Counted from the first letter of the stretch, positions 10,595 to 20,664 are shown. The stretch: DNA of 64,000 bases from Agapetus fuscipes (GCA_951799405.1 OX637350.1:9719852-9783851), one strand, 5' to 3'. The notes: generated by a model from the letters alone, not told the origin. Program-made: numbers and translations.

Positions 10595-11539
10595 ATGACG
10601 AAATCTAAAAAAATAAATAATAAAAAGGATTTAGAAAGTAACACAATGGAGTCCATAAATTTTGATCCTCTCAAATTAAAAATATCTTTTAATGGTGAAA
10701 GTGAACCAAATGAATTTATAATAAGATTAGAAGAATTAGCCAAAGTCTACAAATTAAAATTAGATTATTTGGTAGAGTGTATGCCTATATTTTTAACAGA
10801 TTTTCCGTTAACTTGGTACAGAGCAGTTAACTGTGAATTTGATTGGAAAATTTTTAAAACCAAATTCTTACAACAATTTGAAAAATATGACTTTCAAAGG
10901 AATCTTAAGTTAGAAATTTTAAATATGGTACAAGGTCATGATAATGCATCTGTTTATATTTTAAAGGTAAAATCAAAAAATAATTTATTAAATAAAAGAA
11001 TGCATGATAAAGAACTTATGGACATAATAATTCATGGATTGTCAGAAAAATATGCAACTTTACTGACAACATCTGAAATTAAAAATACAGAGGAATTATC
11101 TACAATATGTAGCAAGTTTGAATCATTTATAAAATTTAATGAATGTAAAAATTTAAATGTAATGAATGACATAAAAGAGAAAAATGTAATGCAAAAATGC
11201 AATTTTTGTAATAAATTAGGACATGATGAAATAGATTGTTGGACTAAAAATAGAAAATTAGATTACATACAGAATAAATGTAGAAGTTTCACAAATAATA
11301 TAGTATGCTACTTTTGTAATAAAAGAGGACATGTGGAAAGAAATTGTTTTATAAAAAATGGAAATTTTAAAAAACACACAGTAATCTGTTACTCATGTAA
11401 GCGTACAGGACACGTACAAAAAGATTGTTTTGTTAAAAATAAAAAAAGTGATTATACAGACAAAACAAAAATGAACAGAAATATAAATATACAAAACAGA
11501 ACAAATACGACATACAATAGTAATTCAAAAAACTTGTAG
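10595..11539 (+). CDS. gag: Gag polyprotein of the gypsy-type element
   Basis: A 314-residue structural protein that would form the capsid-like particle and bind the element's RNA. The first two thirds are a helical, capsid-like region (TWYRAVN near residue 74). The C-terminal third holds three CCHC zinc knuckles of the form CxxCxxxGHxxxxC, starting at about residues 202, 238 and 265. Three knuckles is more than the one or two usual in gypsy Gags. The ATG at 10595 is the first in frame. The frame ends at TAG (11537-11539) directly after a slippery heptamer, and pol follows in the -1 frame. Codon use is strongly AT-biased, as in pol. Confidence 0.92.
   Translation: MTKSKKINNKKDLESNTMESINFDPLKLKISFNGESEPNEFIIRLEELAKVYKLKLDYLVECMPIFLTDFPLTWYRAVNCEFDWKIFKTKFLQQFEKYDFQRNLKLEILNMVQGHDNASVYILKVKSKNNLLNKRMHDKELMDIIIHGLSEKYATLLTTSEIKNTEELSTICSKFESFIKFNECKNLNVMNDIKEKNVMQKCNFCNKLGHDEIDCWTKNRKLDYIQNKCRSFTNNIVCYFCNKRGHVERNCFIKNGNFKKHTVICYSCKRTGHVQKDCFVKNKKSDYTDKTKMNRNINIQNRTNTTYNSNSKNL
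11527..11533 (+). promoter_or_regulatory. -1 ribosomal frameshift slippery site
   Basis: A AAA AAC in the gag frame, four bases before the gag stop TAG (11537-11539). The pol frame is open from 11524, just after a TAA, and is -1 relative to gag. A shift at the heptamer would therefore lead straight into protease. The heptamer matches the general X XXY YYZ rule. A downstream stimulatory structure was not established. Confidence 0.75.
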
Positions 11540-11574
11540 ATAGTCGGCCTTCAGTACAAACACAAAAATCAGAA

Positions 11575-14500
11575 ATGAAGAGCTGGCTTAATTTCATTCA
11601 AATTTTTAATAAAAATTATCAAATTGCACCACTCATTTTTGCTAAACAATTTGATAAAAGACCATTTTTAACAGTAAATATTGAGAACAAAAATTTTACA
11701 GGTTTACTAGATTCAGGTGCATCTATTTCTGCAATCAATGAAAAAACATTTGATTATTTTTTACAAAGAAATTACAAAATTATAAAAACCCATGATAATA
11801 TCTCGTTAGCAAATGGTAAAAATATAAAAATACTTGGTAAAATAAATTTAGAGGTAAAATGTGACAATCAAATAAAACATGTAGATTTTTATGTTTTACA
11901 AGGTTTACAACAAGACTTAATTTTTGGAATAGATTTTTGGATAAAATTTGAATTAGAACCGAGTTTAATAAGTAAAATTACATATTCAAATAGCAAAAAT
12001 ATTAGTGAATTAGGTAAAATTACAAATAGAACTAAATTAACAGATAACCAATTACAGCAATTAAAAACAATAGAAAATGATTTCAAGGACATCTCTTATG
12101 AAAAAATAGGCTTAGGATGCACAAACCTCATTGAACACAGAATTCAGACAGAAGGTCCTCCAATAAAACAAAAGTATTATCCACTCAGTCCAGCAAGACA
12201 GAGACAGGTTAACACAGAGTTAGATAAAATGTTAAAAGAAGGTATAGTTGAACAATCCAAATCTTCGTGGTCCAGTCCTGTTGTGATTGTAATTAAAAAG
12301 GATGGAACGCCTAGATTTTGTTTGGACTCTAGAAGACTCAATGAAGTAACAAAACGAGATAACTATCCTATTCCAAATTTAAATCAAGTTTTAGCAAATT
12401 TACGAAATGCCAAATATATCTCTTCAATAGATTTAAGCAAGGCGTTTTGGCAAATTCCACTAGAAGAATCGTCTAAAGAAAAAACTGCCTTCGTCGTACC
12501 AAATAGAGGGTTGTTTCAATTCACAAAAATGCCGTTCGGTTTAAAAAATTCAAGTTCTGAAACACAGCGTTTATTAGACAAATTATTTGGACCTAAATTT
12601 GATACTAACATATTTTGTTATATCGATGACTTAATTATTATTAACGAAGATTTCAATTCACATTTAAATTTATTAAAACAAGTTAAAAATATATTACAAG
12701 AAGCAGGGTTAACGGTAAAATTTTCAAAATGTGAATTTTGCAAAGATAGTTTAAAATATTTGGGATACATTATTGATGAAAATGGATTAAGGCCAGATTC
12801 AAATAAAGTCAAGATTATAGAGGAATATCCTTCACCGAAAAATGTAAAACAACTACGAATGTTTTTAGGTTTGGTAGGATTTTATAGAAAAGTTATACGA
12901 AACTGCAGTGAGATATCATATCCACTAAATAAATTATTGAGAGGTAAAAAAGGTCAGAACAATTTTAATTGGTCAAAAGAATCTGAGGATGCATTTAATA
13001 ATTTAAAATTAGCCTTAAGCACAGCCCCTGTATTAATATGTCCGGATTTCACAAAAGATTTTTTTTTACACACTGATGCCAGTAAAAATCAAGTAGCTTC
13101 AGTATTAAACCAAAATATCAATGGGTCCGAAAAGCCAATAGCATATTTTTCAAGAAGTTTGACAGTTAGAGAACAAAACTATTCGACATCAGAACGTGAG
13201 CTTCTTGCCATTGTAGATTCAATAGAACATTTTCGATCTTATCTAGATGGGATGAAATTCAAGGTAATAACTGATCATATGGCATTAAAATTCTTGAATA
13301 AAATATCAAATCCAACAGGTAGATTAGCAAGATGGGCCATGAGACTTTCACAGTATGAATTTGAGATTGAGCATAGAAAAGGGAAAGAACATACAGTGCC
13401 AGATGTATTATCTAGGATTCCTGGTACTAAAGAAATGGAAGTAATAAATTCAAATATTGCAGATCCTTGGTATAATAATATCGCAGAAGGATGTACAAAA
13501 ACACCACACAAATACAAAAAATTCAAAATGGTAGATAATAAATTATTTAAACTAATAAATGATGATAATCCTTTCACAGAGGAATATAATTGGAAAGAGA
13601 TACCTATTATAGACAATAGATTAACTATAATAAAGAATCATCATGATAATGGACATGTAGGTATTTTTAAAACGTATAAATACATATCAAGATGTTACTA
13701 TTGGAAAAATATGTATGCAGATATAAAAAGTTTTATAAATAAATGTCAAAAATGTAAAATGTATAAGCCGAATAATTTACCTCCAGCAGGAAAAATGGAA
13801 AATAGAAAAAGAGTGGATAGACCGTTAAAAATGCTGAGTATTGATTTGATAGGACCATTACCAAAATCAAGTACGGGCTATATACATATATTATCAATAA
13901 TAGATGTTTTTACCAAATATTGTTGGTTATTTCCTTTAAGAAGAGCAACTACAGAAGAAATAGTAAAATTAATAGAAAATAAAATATTTTTAACAGAAGG
14001 AGTACCGCAAACGATAATAACAGATAATGGAAAGAATTTAAAGTCAAATGCATTTAAAGATTTTATGTACTCATATGGAGTACAGAAAATATTTTATACA
14101 ACTTTATATACTCCCATGTGCAATAATGTAGAGACATATAATAGAACAATAGGATACACATTAGCTATTTTTGTTGAAAATGAACAAAGAAAATGGGATA
14201 CTTTTTTAGATTCAGTACAAAGCATAATAAATAATACAGTCAATTTAGCAACAGGATACACACCTAATGTATTAGCAAGAGGTAGGGAGATTGTACTAAA
14301 TGGTGAAATTCATGGTGAAATAGTAAATGATGAAATAGAATCAAAGGAAGATTTAGATAAATATAGAGATATGCATAAAGATAAAATGAAGGAATTAAAC
14401 ACATTATACAAAATTGTAACAGAAAATTTATGGGATGCATATAATAAAAATGCAAATTATTATAATAAAGGTAGATCAAATCGTGTCTATGATCAAGGGG

Positions 14501-14685
14501 ATATTGTATGGCGTAAAAATTTCATACAATCAAATGCAGGGAAATACTTCTGTACAAAGTTGGCTCCAAAATTTGTCAAAGCCAGAATAGAAAAGAAAGT
14601 TAGCAAGATAGTCTATGTATTAAAAGATATAGACACAAATGTTATAAATAAATATCACATCAAGGACATAATCAAATTAGATTAA
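11575..14685 (+). CDS. pol: Pol polyprotein (protease, RT, RNase H, integrase)
   Basis: 1036 codons counted from the first ATG; the frame is open from 11524, so the true product is probably made by -1 frameshifting from gag. Aspartic protease has DSGA at residues 46-49. Reverse transcriptase has the first catalytic aspartate in SIDLSKAF (D286) and the YIDD box at 349-352. RNase H acidic residues are D501, E540/E542 and D567. The integrase zinc domain has H690, H694, C724 and C727. The integrase core has D757, D817 and E853, giving a DD35E spacing. The domain order is that of Ty3/gypsy. No chromodomain is evident at the C-terminus and no stop or frameshift is seen. The protein would copy the RNA and insert the DNA. 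Confidence 0.95.
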   Translation: MKSWLNFIQIFNKNYQIAPLIFAKQFDKRPFLTVNIENKNFTGLLDSGASISAINEKTFDYFLQRNYKIIKTHDNISLANGKNIKILGKINLEVKCDNQIKHVDFYVLQGLQQDLIFGIDFWIKFELEPSLISKITYSNSKNISELGKITNRTKLTDNQLQQLKTIENDFKDISYEKIGLGCTNLIEHRIQTEGPPIKQKYYPLSPARQRQVNTELDKMLKEGIVEQSKSSWSSPVVIVIKKDGTPRFCLDSRRLNEVTKRDNYPIPNLNQVLANLRNAKYISSIDLSKAFWQIPLEESSKEKTAFVVPNRGLFQFTKMPFGLKNSSSETQRLLDKLFGPKFDTNIFCYIDDLIIINEDFNSHLNLLKQVKNILQEAGLTVKFSKCEFCKDSLKYLGYIIDENGLRPDSNKVKIIEEYPSPKNVKQLRMFLGLVGFYRKVIRNCSEISYPLNKLLRGKKGQNNFNWSKESEDAFNNLKLALSTAPVLICPDFTKDFFLHTDASKNQVASVLNQNINGSEKPIAYFSRSLTVREQNYSTSERELLAIVDSIEHFRSYLDGMKFKVITDHMALKFLNKISNPTGRLARWAMRLSQYEFEIEHRKGKEHTVPDVLSRIPGTKEMEVINSNIADPWYNNIAEGCTKTPHKYKKFKMVDNKLFKLINDDNPFTEEYNWKEIPIIDNRLTIIKNHHDNGHVGIFKTYKYISRCYYWKNMYADIKSFINKCQKCKMYKPNNLPPAGKMENRKRVDRPLKMLSIDLIGPLPKSSTGYIHILSIIDVFTKYCWLFPLRRATTEEIVKLIENKIFLTEGVPQTIITDNGKNLKSNAFKDFMYSYGVQKIFYTTLYTPMCNNVETYNRTIGYTLAIFVENEQRKWDTFLDSVQSIINNTVNLATGYTPNVLARGREIVLNGEIHGEIVNDEIESKEDLDKYRDMHKDKMKELNTLYKIVTENLWDAYNKNANYYNKGRSNRVYDQGDIVWRKNFIQSNAGKYFCTKLAPKFVKARIEKKVSKIVYVLKDIDTNVINKYHIKDIIKLD

Positions 14686-15327
14686 CAAAAAAAAAAAAAA
14701 ACATATTTTCATGTGTATGAAAAATTTGAGGTGATGAATGATACGGTGAAAGTTGATATAAAAGTGATCAGTGAAAGAATGAATTATGAAACATTGCATG
14801 AATGAAGGTATGAAATATTAATTAAACAAAGTATTACATATGAAGGTAAAGTTTTTTAAAAAAAAAAAATTGATGGACTGATAAATTTATTAATGAAAAA
14901 TAAATTTGAAATAAATTTAAATATTGGGAAAGATGTGATACATATAAAAAAAAAAAAAGTTATTTTAATGAATTGATTAATAAACTGGTGAATGTTTATT
15001 ATGTATTGTTATTGATTATTTTGAATTGTTGAATTAAGTATTTAAAAAAAAACAAATATTTGTTTATAATATTGAATATGAAATTTGTGTTAAAAAAAAT
15101 ATATTAATTTTAGTATGAAAATAATTGGTATTGTTAAAAAAATGTATTAATGACTGAATAATGTATCAGAAACAGGTTTTTTTTTTATTTTCATATTTTT
15201 GAAATTTATCCTTAAAATAAAACAAAATATGTGGCGCCGGCTGAGCATTATGATACATTATTTACTCATTGTAAAAGAAAAAAAAAAATTGGGAATGTTT
15301 TTTTTTTATGAGAGGAAGGAGGTGTAT
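14686..15327 (+). other. Non-coding region between pol and 3' LTR
   Basis: 642 bp, extremely AT-rich with many A-runs and no open frame of useful length, so there is no env gene. It ends in the purine-rich AGAGGAAGGAGG at 15311-15322, the likely polypurine tract for plus-strand priming. Confidence 0.8.
15311..15322 (+). promoter_or_regulatory. Polypurine tract
   Basis: AGAGGAAGGAGG, five bases upstream of the 3' LTR, in the position expected of a polypurine tract. Confidence 0.7.
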
Positions 15328-15589
15328 TGTAACGAGATGGATTTGTTTGTTAGGTAAAATGGAACATGAGATTTGAATTTGAATGAAAAGGAAAACAAAA
15401 GAATATAAGAAAGGGAGGAGAAGCTTGCCAGGCGAGAGAGCCACAAGCCTGTGTAATTAAGAATAATTAATATTATTGTGCTGTGGTTTATTGTGTATAC
15501 ATTGTGAAAGGAATAAAAATAAACATATTAAAGTGGCTGTTAATTATTAATTGTGTCAATCAGCAGGACAGAGAGGAAAAACCCTCACA
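15328..15589 (+). repeat. 3' LTR (262 bp)
   Basis: Same length and termini as the 5' LTR, with one substitution over 262 bp. It is followed by the duplicated target AGTT. Confidence 0.95.
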
Positions 15590-15868
15590 AGTTGCAGGGT
15601 TTATTTGAGGTTTTTATTTTAATTTGTAAGTACACATACAGCGTTTGTAAGCGAGAACTTACACGCCTCTGACCTAGAGGTTATATTTTTGTCGTGCCGT
15701 TGCTTTTACTAGTTTTGCATGAGTGTCCATGTGTTGTGGGTCCTTCTGACACATACATACACGTGGGGTATGAGGATGGTTTGAGCATACATATGTCTGT
15801 TTGTGGGCATGTATTTGATATGAATTTTAAATGTTTACATTACAAAATAAAGACCGGATCTGGTAACA
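15590..15868 (+). mobile_element. TTAGA-tailed LINE 3' UTR, right piece, with R1-like 3' segment inside
   Basis: Continues the UTR broken at 9868. Within it, about 15660-15790 (from CACGCCTCTGACCTAGAGG to GGTTTGAGCA) is foreign. The same segment occurs in the R1-like LINE 3' end at 38886-39050. The UTR resumes with ATGTCTGTTTGTGGGCATG. Confidence 0.7.
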
Positions 15869-16544
15869 CGGAGTACAACTTTTAATCCTCTCTATGAATA
15901 TCATACACTCTTCAACCGCTTATCTAAGCCTCTCAACTGGCTCTCTGATAATATCACGTCGCCCCCCCTTCCCCGCATCACATCTTCCACTTGCAACCAC
16001 CCTCACGTACCCTTCTCTCTCTTTTTCAGATATTATTTTGAGATTACATTGTTTTCTGATAATGTCGCTTTAATGCATCTTCGATAGGAGCCGCTGGGGA
16101 GGAGGAAGACCAAGAGGCGAACATGTCTGCCGATATCTCCACTCTTCACTCGTCCCCTAAAGCCTCGGCCTTCCGCACAACAACACTCCAGCTGATCGTT
16201 TTTCCAATCTCGAGGCTGCTCGGAAAACCGACAAAAAAAACACCAAACGGAAAAGCGCATTTTTTGCTTTTAAATTCAATTTGAAAGGAGTTATCGAGAA
16301 ACCTATTAAAGAAACCGCATGTAGGTGCATTTTTTTATGCATTAACAATTAGATGCGTTCATTAACGTGGGGATTCACTTTTATAATCACGTGATTTTCA
16401 AGGCTGAATAAAAACTCAATTATGAGAGTTGTAATTAAAACAATGTATTTTTTTCTTTAGTTGGTAATTGAAAAAAAGATATTTGAATGCCGATAACCTC
16501 TGATTTTTTTGTTAAATCTAATGACAAAAACTATAAAATCTGTG
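15869..16544. other. No gene recognised; GC-richer patch 16085-16230
   Basis: The patch reads GAGGAGGAAGACCAAGAGG and onward and is open on both strands for 60-75 codons, without a recognisable motif. A possible acceptor (TTCGATAG) precedes it. It may be an exon or a transposon scrap, and neither can be supported. Confidence 0.25.
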
Positions 16545-16957
16545 AAACGCAACTAAGCTGCATATACAATATACAACTATTTCTAAATTTTCTCCACAGA
16601 GATAGAAAGTTATATTTTGTATTGTTTGTGTATTAACACTGAAATAACACGTGAAAATAAACAGTGTTTTTTAATTCATCAAAAAATTATAAAATTAAAC
16701 AATAGAAAGTTATATCTAGTTATTGGCCTAGTTTTCACCACTTCACTTTAAGTGAGGATTTCCATTCTCTGAACTAGACGGTAGGTTCTCATTTCATTCG
16801 AAGGGTGAGTAAACCCTATCTTCTCTATGATTTTAGGATTTTAAATAAACTCTGAAATGAGAAATCATTTCTGACCCTCTTAGCGGGGATCAAATCCTAG
16901 TCCTCTGGCTTTAAAGGCAAACATTCACCAAGTGAGACTCGACCGAGCAATATTCGA
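16545..16957 (-). mobile_element. SINE-A copy, old and diverged
   Basis: The 3' end ACGCAACTAAGCTGCATATA at 16548 and the head-proximal GAGAAATCATTTCTGACCC and GGGGATCAAATCCTAG at 16858-16900 are recognisable. The middle (about 16575-16735) is replaced or diverged. Confidence 0.55.
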
Positions 16958-17496
16958 TATTAATTGTCAGTTTTCAATTTAAACAATCTTAATCATACAT
17001 TGGGAAAACCTTTTGGCCCTGTGCTCAACAAAGGGTTCAATCAAAAGCAGAGTACTCGTCGCATTGTCACGACCGGCCGCAGGTTTAGATGGCCGTATCG
17101 GATTAATTTTTTCGGCCCCCCTGACAATGGATTTTTCCATTTCACGCTATTAGTGGATGAAGTTCATTAACAAAACATCCATCACTTTCAATTTCAATCC
17201 AATATTAAAACAAATCAAACAGCACCTTTGAAAGTCAACCCCTTTTGACAGGTTAATTAAAATATTTTGTTTATCAAGCATCTCCAGATAGATCTGCTTC
17301 TTCTTTGTTTGACTAAAAAACATAATTTTCTTTTAGAAATATGAACAGTTGTAATAAATAAAGAATCATACATGAAGATGTTAAACGGCAATTTTAACCA
17401 ATAAAGTTCATGTCATGTACGAGATGCAGTAAGATACATAAGTATCGAATTATTATGTCAGTTAAGATTATTATCGTATTGGTAATATTAGTAATT
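16958..17496. other. No gene recognised
   Basis: CATTGTCACGACCGGCCG near 17063 faces CCCCTGACAATGG near 17117, a loose inverted repeat that may mark a small decayed element. Otherwise AT-rich and unassigned. Confidence 0.3.
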
Positions 17497-17762
17497 TACC
17501 CGGTCTACAGGTTAACGCTTTGGACTCGTAATCAGAAGGTCGTAGGTTCGATTCTCGGCGGAGCACAAAAAATACATATTTATATTTTCAATTATGCTCT
17601 TCGCTGGGTTACAAAAATATTAAAGACCGGTCACCAAAAGTCCATCCAGCCTTACAGTAACTGGGTCATGCTTGAGAATTGGCGCTTTATATAGCGACGA
17701 CCAAGCTCGCGTGAGGTGTGATTCACACAAAAATAGCGCTTAGCAAATTAATCATCGTATTG
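17497..17762 (+). mobile_element. SINE-B copy
   Basis: Head CGGTCTACAGGTTAACGC and box-B-like GGTTCGATTC. The body ends in TTCACACAAAAATAGCGC. A short internal loss of sequence precedes the tail. Confidence 0.8.
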
Positions 17763-18005
17763 AAGAGCTCTTATTAAATATATGTTTTAATTACTGAATC
17801 TCCGTTATTTAATTCTTATCCTCTCAAAATACGCCAATTAATAACAAAATAAAGTAAAATAATAAAAAGAAAGAACAAAATAAATGAAGGGTGTGAAAGT
17901 ATAAGGGAGGGTAAGTAAGATTGTATGACACATCGATTTGCGAATATGTTAGTGAATTTCAGGAACAACGGGATGAGCATTGAGCAATTGCACTATATGT
18001 AGATA
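17763..18005. other. No feature recognised
   Basis: AT-rich spacer between a SINE and a LINE UTR copy. Confidence 0.4.
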
Positions 18006-18258
18006 CTTCCTTGACTTATAGGTTGGTACGCGGCTGACCACCCATGCTGTAGAAAATGTTTCACTTTGCCAATGTCACCCCTGTTTTCAAGGAAGGTTGG
18101 CAAGAGTTGCAGGGTGTGTGTCCATGTGAGATTCGGGTTTTTATATTGTAGGACCACATGAGGCATAATTAAGCGCGAACTTGTGCATGTCGGTTTGTGA
18201 AAATGCACATAATGTGAATCTTTAATGTTACATATATTTTGCAACTTAGATTAGATTA
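18006..18258 (+). mobile_element. TTAGA-tailed LINE 3' UTR
   Basis: Full UTR from TTCCTTGACTTATAGG to CAACTTAGATTAGATTAG, ending in a short tail. Confidence 0.85.
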
Positions 18259-18570
18259 GTACAACGTAGCTGCGTTTTCTTTTTAATGAATTCAAAATAT
18301 ACATTTGTTGAAAAGGACTTTGCACTCTATTTATTTCACTGTATCTATTTTTAACTGTGAACACAATGTCAATGCTTAAATTTAGTAGTTTGAATTGATT
18401 ATTTACAAAGGCTCAACAAATTGGACAAAATAACATCATCAATTTCCTACTATGACGTGATTAAACCTGTTTACAACGTTACTTCTAGAATAAATCAGGA
18501 ACTAATTGCTGTGCGCCATTTTTATCTGATCATTTTTGTATGAATATGCTTCCAATAAACCTATTAATTA

Positions 18571-18715
18571 TGATCGGTCTATAGTTTAGTAATTAACGCT
18601 ACGAACCCGAAATCGGGAGAAGCAGGTTCGATTCCCGGAAAACCACAAAACAAATATTTCTTAATTTTTGAAATCCGCTCTTCGCTAGGTTGAAGAATGC
18701 ATATCCCTGTACCGA
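18571..18715 (+). mobile_element. SINE-B copy, 5' half
   Basis: Head and first part of the body (CTCTTCGCTAGGTTGAAG), cut by the RTE-like remnant. The SINE tail reappears at 19535-19622. Confidence 0.65.
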
Positions 18716-19530
18716 GAGTAAGGCACTGGGATCATAGATCAACCGGACAAAGACCAAGATCATGATTGTAGACAGATCAAAAATGTTTGGTGATCTTGGA
18801 AATTCACTTCTAGGTCTGAAGATTATAAACGAGTTCCAGTTTCTTGGATCTCAAATTAGCAATAAAGGAACTTAAGAAGGAGAGGTTAGACGTCGCGTCG
18901 TATCGTCATTGTCAAAAGCGTCATGTCTAAGCTGGACAAAATATGGAAAGACCGGGGTGTGAGTAGCAGCACCACGATAAAGCTTGTGAGGAGTCTGATT
19001 CACTTTATTTTTCTTTGTGCTTCTGAGACATGCACCATAAAAGCAGAAGAAAGGAGAAAAATTGCCGCTTTCAAAATGTGGTGCTGGAGGCGCATGCTCC
19101 GAATCCCATGGACAGCTAGACAAGAGTCCATTCTTCGAAAGCTACTTTCGGATGGCTTGACTCTATCCATATATTACACGCCATATTCTTCAGTTCTTTG
19201 GACACGTTAATTGTAACTGTAACTCTGTCGGCATTCTGCTAGGGGTGGCACGAGCCTCTGCAGAGCTGCACGTTGTCCGTGGCAATCAGGATAGCCGGAA
19301 ACGACTGGTTGTAATCGGTTGCTTGGAGGATAAGAGAGGAAAAGAGAAAAAGGAAGAGCCCCCACACGATAGGCCTATCAAATGAAGACAGCAGCAGGCC
19401 CTTCGGTGGTTGGAGCGCTGCGGGCAGCGCAGTGAAGACAAAACTGGAGAAGAGTGGTTGCTTCCACTCGGGTCACATCCCTTAGCAATGAGCAATAAGA
19501 TTAAGAAGAAGGTTACCAAAGTTCCGTGAA
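18716..19530 (+). pseudogene. RTE-like LINE reverse transcriptase remnant
   Basis: Broken reading frame. In pieces it gives KTKIMIVDRS, then INEFQFLGSQIS, then a degraded KMWCWRRMLRIPWTAR block, and then SRKRLVVIGCLEDKRGK. This order is typical of the C-terminal half of RTE-like LINE polyproteins (inference from family pattern). Several stops and frame changes make it non-functional. A short block at about 19205-19265 matches the end of a different LINE subfamily in reverse, so the remnant is itself composite. The two halves of a SINE-B flank it, so it entered an existing SINE. Confidence 0.7.
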
Positions 19531-19534
19531 TCCT

Positions 19535-19622
19535 AACCTATAGCTACCACTGAGCTCGCAGAAGATTCTTGAGGTATGATTCACACAAAACCAGCGTTCA
19601 TAAAATAAATCATGCTAATGTT
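19535..19622 (+). mobile_element. SINE-B copy, 3' tail
   Basis: GAGCTCGCAGAAGATTCTTG and TTCACACAAAACCAGCG match the SINE-B 3' end. It completes the copy begun at 18571. Confidence 0.65.
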
Positions 19623-20334
19623 TATTTACTCATATATTATTTGTAAAAAAACTAAAATTTTCCGACAAAAAAAATGCAATGCGGGTCATCAATTTACTAT
19701 TTCGAATCACCATCAATGCCATCGATCAATGAAACGTAAAAAATATCACTTCCTATTTATTTTCATCTGACATTCCAATTGTCAAACATACAATGGCGGC
19801 GTTCCCACCTTGAAATCTCAAATTCCCGCCAATCAGTTGACATTTAGATTTCAAGATGGACGCATCTTTTTAAACTATTCAAAATATATCAAAAATTTAT
19901 ATAGATTACTGTAAAATCAAGAATGTATTAAATCAATGATTAACTCCAATAAATGGACTATTTATTGTAATAATTACATAGCATGTAATAGTTTAAGAAT
20001 CATAAAATAATATTTATTGTTACATAATGAAAGAACACAAACTTTTTCTTCTGGGAGCTCTTATAGTTTCATATTTTTACATAGACAATGTATCAAGTAT
20101 GCCCCCAACATTCACAACTTTTTTCGGGTAAGTGAACACTCTTAGTTTTAAAGGTTTTTAACATTTTCGTACTGTTAAATTTCGGGATGCCCCCAAGAAA
20201 AGTGTAAAGATGCCTTATTAGGCGAAAGCATTTTAGCTTGATAGTTCATTTTGTAAGTAAAAATACATATTACTTAAAGTGAACTTGATGTATGTTTTAA
20301 ATAAAAATAATAGTGGATTGATCTATAATTTCAA
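19623..20334. other. No gene recognised
   Basis: AT-rich. No coding signal and no clear repeat membership. Confidence 0.4.
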
Positions 20335-20655
20335 GAAAATCAACTTTCACTGTGTGAACCACCAAACCCTATAAACTATGTTTATAAAGAAAGTGGCATG
20401 TTAATGAGTGTATCTTGGAGGCTGTTTTCCGGGATCTATTGCCGTGGTCTGTGAGAGCTGGAGCTTTCGGACGTTTCAACCATGTCTGCGATGGACTCCT
20501 TCAGCGTGAAAGTGAACCGTCACAGTTTCATCAGCATCATTTTATTTATTTCACTTTCACGCTGAAGAAGCCCTTGGAAGACACAGGCGAAACGTCCGAA
20601 AGCTCTAGCTTCCACAGACCACGGCGAATCACCAAACCCTACAAACTATGTTTAT
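20335..20655. mobile_element. Fold-back repeat family H, copy 1
   Basis: Left arm CCGTGGTCTGTGAGAGCTGG plus CTTTCGGACGTTTC (about 20441-20480), right arm GAAACGTCCGAAAGCTCTAG plus ACAGACCACGG (about 20590-20625). The copy is bracketed by a direct repeat ACCAAACCCTAYAAACTATG at both ends. Other copies lie near 21395, 26870 and 28410. Confidence 0.7.
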
Positions 20656-20664
20656 AATGTTGAC

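Larger units (their letters stand above)
9869..15589 (+). mobile_element. Complete Ty3/gypsy-type LTR retrotransposon
   Basis: A 5721-bp element with 262-bp LTRs, a tRNA-Lys-type primer site, gag, pol in the order protease, reverse transcriptase, RNase H, integrase, a polypurine tract, and a 4-bp AGTT target duplication. The pol domain order places it in the Ty3/gypsy group. There is no env frame between pol and the 3' LTR. Both reading frames are uninterrupted and the LTRs differ at a single base, so insertion was recent and the copy may be competent. A solo LTR of the same family lies at 26165-26426. The element landed in an older LINE 3' UTR. Confidence 0.95.

Noticed and set aside
14264..14479. 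Reverse-strand frames inside gag/pol
   Set aside because: Shadows of the intact pol frame in AT-rich sequence.
15232..15246. Second primer-binding-like TGGCGCCGG near the 3' LTR
   Set aside because: Lies upstream of the 3' LTR, where no primer site is expected, and matches only seven or eight bases.
16033..16260. Possible exon or LINE end in GC-richer patch
   Set aside because: Both strands open, no motif, no convincing splice partner.
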